Below are positions 5,476-9,730 of a stretch of DNA of 9,730 nt, piece by piece. A program made the position numbers and the translations under genes. Under the pieces are notes generated by a model. The model saw only the letters and a program-made list of their open reading frames with translations. It ran no database searches and had not been told where the DNA came from. Origin of the DNA: Syntrophaceae bacterium (lineage in GTDB: Bacteria; Desulfobacterota; SM23-61); contig PMCE01000484.1 of the NCBI GenBank assembly GCA_003154025.1, forward strand, positions 3,611 through 13,340, read 5' to 3'. The stretch's first letter is position 1. Each line of letters begins with the position of its first letter.

Positions 5476-6144
5476 TCAACCTTGAAAAGCGCCCGGGACA
5501 TGGGCGACTTCAATCCTGACGAAGGTATCCATCCCCTGCCCGGGGATTTTGATGACCTCTCCCCGGCCCAAACCGGCGATTATGTCGCGAATCGCGGGAA
5601 GGTCATAAAAATAAACCGGACAACCCTTGACCCAATACCTGGCCCGGCGAAAGGGCGTGCGGAAGAACGAGCGGCTGGGAAAGCTCAAAATAATCCACTG
5701 CCGCGCCACAGACCTCATCTTCTCCAGAAAGGGCCGCGGGTGCGCTACGTAGTCGAGAACCCCGATCGCCAGGCAGACATCGAATTTTTCCTCGAAATCC
5801 ATCTGGAGGAAGTCTCCGGCCAGGAACCGGCACCGGTCCTCCTGCCCCTGATTCCGGGCATGCTGCTTGGCCAATTCTATCATTTGGGTTGCAAAATCCA
5901 GGCCAACCACCGTCGCCGCTCCCCTCCGGGCAAACTCCGCGGCGTAGCGCCCGCCGCCGCAGCCGATGTCGAGAACGGTCTTCCCTGCCAGCGACCCGCA
6001 GGTTTCAAAGGTAAGGCGGTACCGCTCGTACATGTCCCGGCGAAAAATCCGGTCGGCCCAACGGCCCCAAGCCCCCTTCCCCCCGTAGATGGCGTCGAAG
6101 TCCTCGGCGGCCCCGTTGAAATAATCCCGCACTCTTTCGCTCAC
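5476..6144 (-). CDS. Class I SAM-dependent methyltransferase
   Basis: A soluble 222-residue methyltransferase, probably acting on a sugar or glycan intermediate of this locus; the acceptor cannot be read from sequence. Motif I is TVLDIGCGGG at 56-65. D83 in VVGLDFA, at the end of the second strand, should bind the SAM ribose. The acidic adenine-site motif AGDF is at 109-112, and motif II is FDVCLAIGVLDYV at 121-133. The fold is complete, with a C-terminal region (160-222) that should form the acceptor site. The start is GTG at 6144, supported by AAGGA 8 nt upstream and by a GTGA overlap with the deacetylase stop, which indicates translational coupling. The next gene starts 6 nt after its stop. 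The short form resembles MPBQ/ubiquinone-type methyltransferases in general motifs, but the setting favours glycan modification. Confidence 0.9.
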   Translation of the reverse strand: MSERVRDYFNGAAEDFDAIYGGKGAWGRWADRIFRRDMYERYRLTFETCGSLAGKTVLDIGCGGGRYAAEFARRGAATVVGLDFATQMIELAKQHARNQGQEDRCRFLAGDFLQMDFEEKFDVCLAIGVLDYVAHPRPFLEKMRSVARQWIILSFPSRSFFRTPFRRARYWVKGCPVYFYDLPAIRDIIAGLGRGEVIKIPGQGMDTFVRIEVAHVPGAFQG

Positions 6145-6992
6145 AGGTCAATTCCTTCCCGGATGGGGATGAAACGGAATTCTTCCAGTAGGCGGCGCAG
6201 TTTGGCCTCCGTATGTTTCCGGTTCAGGCTTTGGGACCAGTACAGGGCGAAAGGGATCTTCCCCCGGAAACCAGTTACTTCTTCGGGGTCCAGCTCGTAG
6301 GGGTGGAGGTACACCACCACCGGCCGCCCTAGGGAATGCACCCGATTCATGGCCCACCGGGTGATCCAATACGGGTAAAGCCGCAGATATCCACCGCCCG
6401 CCACCGGCCAGTGTCTTCCTCCGAGGGGGAAAACCGAAAGGGGGACCTCGGTGAGACCGCGCAGGATTGGGTGGGGATAGGGCGGACGATCTTCCAGGCC
6501 ATAGCGGCGTCCCCGGAAGGGAAAGATGCTCGAGGAGTAACGAAACCCGCAGTCCCTCAGGACTTCCAGGGCCCAAAGCGTGTCCTGCCGGACCGAAAAA
6601 TCAGGGGCCCGGTAGCCGTCAACAGGCTGAGGGATCAGGTGGCTGAGGATCTCCCGGGACCGGAGCAGGTCCGCCGCCAGGCCATCCGGGGTCAGGTTGA
6701 AGAGGGGGATATGGCTGTGGCCATGGGAGGCCACTTCATGTCCCTCCCAGGCGATCCGTTCCACGAGCGATGGAAACATTTCGGCCACCAGGCTCTGGAC
6801 GAAAAAGGTCGCTTTCACCCTATGCTCGGCCAGGAGGTCCAGCAGGCGGTGGGTATTCAAAAAAGCCCGGGGGGAAATAGGGCTTTTGGGATCCACCGTC
6901 GATTGGGGCCAGTCTTCCACGTCCACGGTCAGGAAGTCGGGGCCCATCCACCGTGCTTTCCCCTTATGGCTTCCGGTCCAACGTGAGCTCAT
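6141..6992 (-). CDS. Polysaccharide deacetylase (NodB fold, DUF3473/exosortase-locus type)
   Basis: A 283-residue metal-dependent carbohydrate esterase of the NodB/CE4 type that would remove N-acetyl groups from the glycan or a lipid-linked intermediate. TVDVED at 22-27 carries the catalytic Asp. SHGHSH at 89-94 gives the metal histidines H90 and H94. YRAPDFS at 127-133 holds the motif 3 arginine. PVAGGGYLRLYP at 196-207 and YLHPYELDP at 228-236 are typical of the subgroup with a DUF3473 tail, often seen in exosortase-linked exopolysaccharide loci. No signal peptide is seen, so it is probably cytoplasmic or peripheral. ATG at 6992 is chosen although the frame stays open to 7238: it makes an ATGA overlap with the epimerase stop, has GGAGG 9 nt upstream (7002-7006), and homology begins right after it. 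The extra upstream residues look like out-of-frame epimerase sequence. Confidence 0.92.
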   Translation of the reverse strand: MSSRWTGSHKGKARWMGPDFLTVDVEDWPQSTVDPKSPISPRAFLNTHRLLDLLAEHRVKATFFVQSLVAEMFPSLVERIAWEGHEVASHGHSHIPLFNLTPDGLAADLLRSREILSHLIPQPVDGYRAPDFSVRQDTLWALEVLRDCGFRYSSSIFPFRGRRYGLEDRPPYPHPILRGLTEVPLSVFPLGGRHWPVAGGGYLRLYPYWITRWAMNRVHSLGRPVVVYLHPYELDPEEVTGFRGKIPFALYWSQSLNRKHTEAKLRRLLEEFRFIPIREGIDL

Positions 6993-8158
6993 TGGCAAAC
7001 GCCTCCATTCAGGGCCCTGCGCTCCTCCGCATCCGGGACCGCCCCCTCGGTTCGATAGACGGGACAATGGACGGCTTTGTTCATTCCCCAGGCTTCGATG
7101 ATCCACCCGATCCGTTGCCCCGTGTTCCCGTCCCAAAGGGCAGGCTGCTTTCCCTCGGCCCAGTTTCCGTCGAGGATTTCTTCCACCCCCTGCCGGATTC
7201 CCGCCGGATCGGTCCCGACCAGGCGGTTTGTTCCGCATTGCAGGGTAACCGGTCTCTCTGTGTTTCCCCTCAGGGTGAGGCAGGGCACCTGGAGCGCCGT
7301 GGTCTCCTCCTGGATTCCTCCGGAGTCGGTGAGGACTAACCTCGCCTGGGCCATGAGGCCCAGGAAGACCAGGTAGGGCAGCGGCTCGCAGAGGACCAGG
7401 GAAGAGGGAACTTCCATCTGTTCCCTTTTTAACTGTTCCCGGGTCCGGGGATGGACCGGGAAAAGGATGGGCAGACGGCGGGATACCTTCCCCAGAACCT
7501 CCACTAGCGATCGCAAGATCCGGGGATGGTCCACATTGGAAGGCCGGTGGAGGGTCAACAGTCCATAGCCCCTGGGCGGGAATCCGAAAGCTTCCCAGGG
7601 GGCCTTGCGGACCGCTTCCCCGGCATAGGCCACAAGGGTATCCACCATGCAGTTGCCCACGAAATGGACCCGCTCTTCCGGGATGCCTTCTTCCTTCAGG
7701 TTCCGGTTGGCCGACTCCTCGGTGGTGAAAAGCAGATCCGACAGGTGATCGGTAACCACCCGGTTGACCTCCTCGGGCATGGAGCGGTCGAAGGACCGAA
7801 GGCCCGCCTCCACGTGGGCCAGGGGGATCCGAGACTTGGAGGCTACGAGGGCCACGGCCAAGGTGGAATTCACGTCTCCTCCGGCGATGACCAGGTCGGG
7901 CTTCCGCTCCCGGCAGAGCTCTTCAAAGGCAGTCATGATCCGGGCCGTCTGCCGGGCGTGGGAATCGGACCCTACGCCGAGATCGACATCCGGCTGGGGG
8001 AGGCCCAGGTCGCGGAAAAAAACTTGGGACAATCCCTCGTCGTAATGCTGTCCCGTGTGGACGAGGAACTGGGGGATTCTTCTCCTCTTCAATTCCAGGA
8101 CCACCGGGGCCATCTTCATGAAATTCGGGCGGGCTCCGACTACGTTACAGACCAGCAT
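6989..8158 (-). CDS. wecB: UDP-N-acetylglucosamine 2-epimerase, non-hydrolysing
   Basis: A 389-residue cytoplasmic enzyme that interconverts UDP-GlcNAc and UDP-ManNAc, giving a ManNAc-type precursor for the glycan. The GT-B-like epimerase motifs are complete: GARPNFMKMAP at 8-18 (R10, K15), HTGQHYD at 34-40, GGDVNSTL at 93-100 (D95), HVEAGLRS at 115-122 (E117), MPEEVNR at 127-133, LTLHRPSNVD at 201-210 (H204) and DSGGIQEE at 278-285. It is about the usual length, with a tail of some 35 residues after GQRI that runs to the overlap with the deacetylase gene. ATG at 8158 is chosen because GARPN lies at its usual position and AAAGGAAAGG sits just upstream (8161-8170). This start overlaps the previous gene by 19 nt; an in-frame upstream start at 8305 would add 49 low-complexity residues. 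No WecC dehydrogenase is in the window. Confidence 0.95.
   Translation of the reverse strand: MLVCNVVGARPNFMKMAPVVLELKRRRIPQFLVHTGQHYDEGLSQVFFRDLGLPQPDVDLGVGSDSHARQTARIMTAFEELCRERKPDLVIAGGDVNSTLAVALVASKSRIPLAHVEAGLRSFDRSMPEEVNRVVTDHLSDLLFTTEESANRNLKEEGIPEERVHFVGNCMVDTLVAYAGEAVRKAPWEAFGFPPRGYGLLTLHRPSNVDHPRILRSLVEVLGKVSRRLPILFPVHPRTREQLKREQMEVPSSLVLCEPLPYLVFLGLMAQARLVLTDSGGIQEETTALQVPCLTLRGNTERPVTLQCGTNRLVGTDPAGIRQGVEEILDGNWAEGKQPALWDGNTGQRIGWIIEAWGMNKAVHCPVYRTEGAVPDAEERRALNGGVCQ
7002..7006 (-). promoter_or_regulatory. Ribosome binding site fixing the deacetylase start
   Basis: GGAGG on the - strand lies 9 nt before the ATG at 6992, inside the last codons of the epimerase gene. It decides for this start over the longer open frame and, with the ATGA overlap, indicates translational coupling between the two genes. 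Confidence 0.75.
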
Positions 8159-9730
8159 GGCCTTTCCTTTCGCGGGGCGACGGGTCCCGCTTCGTCGTTC
8201 TTTGCCGCGGGAAGATCCGCTCCCTCTTCGATCTTCCCCGCCGTTCTCAGGTCGATCCGGAGGAGGTGCCCGGCGTATTCCGAAGTACCTACGGGCGTGC
8301 AGCACAGGAACGGCCAGGCGCCCCGCCCTTCCGGCAGGATGACCGTGTCGTAGCCTGCGATCTCCCTCCAGGCCTGATTCATCTTCCGGGCGGGGAAATG
8401 GGCGACCCGATGGAAGGCTCTTTCGTCCCCTGCCCAGACCGTGACCTCATGGTTCCCTTTTTCCGCCATGGTGGCGAAGACCACATATTCTCCCACCCGG
8501 CATCCCCTAAGGACCGGACCCGGGACGGCCTGGATCTTCTTCACCGCCCCGCTGTTCCGGTCCAGGGAAAGGATATGGTTTTCCCCGCGAGGGTCATCCG
8601 TCCCGTAGAGCAGACTCCGGGGGAGCGCCATTAAAGAGGTCGTCCGGTAGATCTGTTTTCCGCCGACCACGGGCGTGAGCCGGCCGAAGCCGTCGGTTGT
8701 CTTCCACATGGCTACCTCGTCGTCGCGGTCTCCGGTGCATACCCAGAAAGCTCCTTCGTAGGGGTCATAGACGATCCGATGAATGTGGCAGACCGATCCC
8801 GGGGAGAAGGTGAAAGTCACCTGCCAGGTTTTCCCTCCGTCTTGCGAACCGAAAATGCGGACCGGAGAAGATCTCTTGGGGTTGAGAAAATATTCCCCCC
8901 AATAGAGCCCTCCCCCGGGTTCCGAGCACAAATTCAACGGTCGGAAGCCCCGAGGAATGGAGAAAACCTTCCGGTAGACCAGAGAGTCCTTTTCCGCTCG
9001 AAGGATCCTCTTCGGCACGATGCAGATTCGGCCCCCGTCTTCCACCGGCCATATCCCCAGAACCCCTCCGCGGGTCAGGCGCCGCAACCAGGGCCAAGAG
9101 TCTGCCAGTCTGCGCCAGAGAGGGATGGGAAGGTCACTCTCCTTGCGCCAGCTTTCTCCCCCATCCGAAGATCGGAACAGGGAATATCCCCGGCTAGCCC
9201 AGAGGACTTCTCCCTCCGCCCGCAGGATGGTCATCCCTTTTTCAATCTTCCGGATCCCTCCTTCCCGATTCCCTTTCCTTCGGCCGCCGCCCAGCGCATA
9301 AAGAGCGGTTTCAAACCTCTCGGCGATTCGGGACCGATCGTAGAAGCGTTCCGCCGACTGCCTCCCTTGTTCGCCCATTCTCCTCCGGTCCTCGGTGTTT
9401 CCGGCCATCGCCCGGATGGTCTTCGCCAGGCCTTCTTCGTCCCCCGGAGCCACCGCCAGGCCGGCCTTTGCCCGTTTCACGATCTCCTCCGCTTCCCCGT
9501 CGGCCACCAGGAGGATGGGGATTCCCGAGGCCATGGCCTCGTAGATTTTGGAAGGGACGGAGCCGCGGATGGTTCCCCTCAGGGAGACCACCGCCGCATC
9601 CATGGAGGCCAGAATGGAAGGAACGTCTTCATAGGCCACGGGGGGATAAAAGTCAACATTCGTCAGGTTCAACCGTCGGGCCGTTTCCCGGAGGTTATCT
9701 TTCTCTGCCCCGTCCCCGAAGAAAAGGAAG
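8140..9730 (-). CDS. Glycosyltransferase (GT4-like, C-terminal part) fused to BNR/Asp-box beta-propeller; partial
   Basis: The frame is open to the right edge, so the 5' part is missing. The visible start of the sequence, FLFFGDGAEKDNL (codons within 9692-9729), followed by LTNVDFYPPV and SKIYEAMASGIPILLVADGE (9553-9494), is the sugar-nucleotide half of a GT-B family 4 glycosyltransferase: the loop GDG, the conserved E in IYEAMASG, and a terminal helix. It would add a sugar to the growing lipid-linked glycan. After a Gly/Arg/Lys-rich linker (about 9285-9235) the frame continues into about 360 residues with two Asp-boxes, SSDGGESW and SQDGGKTW, plus CHIHRIVYDPYEGAFWVCTGDRD and IYRTTSLMALP, a sialidase-like propeller of a type I recall beside glycan operons as a separate protein. 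Residues needed for sialidase catalysis are not evident. An ATG at 9234 could start the propeller alone. Whether the fusion is genuine is unsettled. Confidence 0.82.
   Translation of the reverse strand, partial: FLFFGDGAEKDNLRETARRLNLTNVDFYPPVAYEDVPSILASMDAAVVSLRGTIRGSVPSKIYEAMASGIPILLVADGEAEEIVKRAKAGLAVAPGDEEGLAKTIRAMAGNTEDRRRMGEQGRQSAERFYDRSRIAERFETALYALGGGRRKGNREGGIRKIEKGMTILRAEGEVLWASRGYSLFRSSDGGESWRKESDLPIPLWRRLADSWPWLRRLTRGGVLGIWPVEDGGRICIVPKRILRAEKDSLVYRKVFSIPRGFRPLNLCSEPGGGLYWGEYFLNPKRSSPVRIFGSQDGGKTWQVTFTFSPGSVCHIHRIVYDPYEGAFWVCTGDRDDEVAMWKTTDGFGRLTPVVGGKQIYRTTSLMALPRSLLYGTDDPRGENHILSLDRNSGAVKKIQAVPGPVLRGCRVGEYVVFATMAEKGNHEVTVWAGDERAFHRVAHFPARKMNQAWREIAGYDTVILPEGRGAWPFLCCTPVGTSEYAGHLLRIDLRTAGKIEEGADLPAAKNDEAGPVAPRKERPCWSVT
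8161..8170 (-). promoter_or_regulatory. Ribosome binding site fixing the epimerase start
   Basis: AAAGGAAAGG on the - strand lies just ahead of the ATG at 8158, with its first AGGA about 7 nt away. It sits in the final codons of the glycosyltransferase-propeller gene and supports starting the epimerase there. Confidence 0.65.

Noticed and set aside
5482..6300. Open frame of 272 codons on the + strand
   Set aside because: It is antisense to the methyltransferase and deacetylase genes, both with complete motifs; composition is shadow-like.
6993..7238. Longer N-terminus for the polysaccharide deacetylase
   Set aside because: The extra 82 residues are Gly/Arg-rich and overlap the epimerase's conserved frame; the ATGA overlap with GGAGG upstream at 6992 is the better start.
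8159..8305. Longer N-terminus for the UDP-GlcNAc 2-epimerase
   Set aside because: The extra 49 residues are low-complexity, overlap the propeller gene in another frame and precede a good ribosome binding site plus the canonical N-terminal motif.
7526..8353. Open frame of 275 codons on the + strand
   Set aside because: It is antisense to the epimerase gene and crosses its true start; no domain is seen.

Overview
This is a GC-rich bacterial window (my impression is around 60% GC) carrying most of an exopolysaccharide or surface-glycan biosynthesis locus. Gene content and style fit an uncultured Gram-negative such as a deltaproteobacterium (Desulfobacterota) or a neighbouring phylum. No rRNA or other marker is present, so that placement is weak.

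Layout. One gene is read on the + strand at the left edge: an uncharacterised nucleotidyltransferase (12-1217). It converges on a long - strand operon that enters from beyond the right edge and runs 9730 to 1431. In transcription order the operon encodes a family 4-type glycosyltransferase joined to a BNR/Asp-box beta-propeller (8140-9730, partial), a non-hydrolysing UDP-GlcNAc 2-epimerase (6989-8158), a polysaccharide deacetylase (6141-6992), a SAM methyltransferase (5476-6144), a DegT-type sugar aminotransferase (4093-5469), a phosphoglycosyl (sugar) transferase (3331-3951) and a membrane-anchored NDP-sugar 4,6-dehydratase (1431-3317). The upstream junctions are tight: a 19-nt overlap, an ATGA overlap, a GTGA overlap and a 6-nt gap. 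This implies translational coupling. The only wide gap in the operon, 141 nt before the sugar transferase, is filled with short tandem repeats.

Function. Dehydratase, aminotransferase and phosphoglycosyl transferase together resemble the PglF-PglE-PglC logic: make a UDP-4-amino-6-deoxy sugar and load the first sugar phosphate on undecaprenyl phosphate. The epimerase would supply UDP-ManNAc, the glycosyltransferase would extend the glycan, and the deacetylase and methyltransferase could trim or cap it. No flippase, polymerase or acetyltransferase lies in the window.

Most unusual signal. Six short repeat tracts between 1223 and 5010 are, with one exception, built from 7-nt units. Each tract has its own heptamer (GACTTGC/GCAAGTC, CAAGGNN, CCTGNNN, ATTGCGG, ATTGCGC), and a further tract has a period of 8-9 nt. 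They resemble the heptanucleotide STRR arrays described in cyanobacteria. Two of them lie inside the aminotransferase gene, in frame, and add about 31 and about 7 residues to the enzyme. A second point of interest is the glycosyltransferase-propeller fusion, whose junction looks like an erased ATGA gene boundary.
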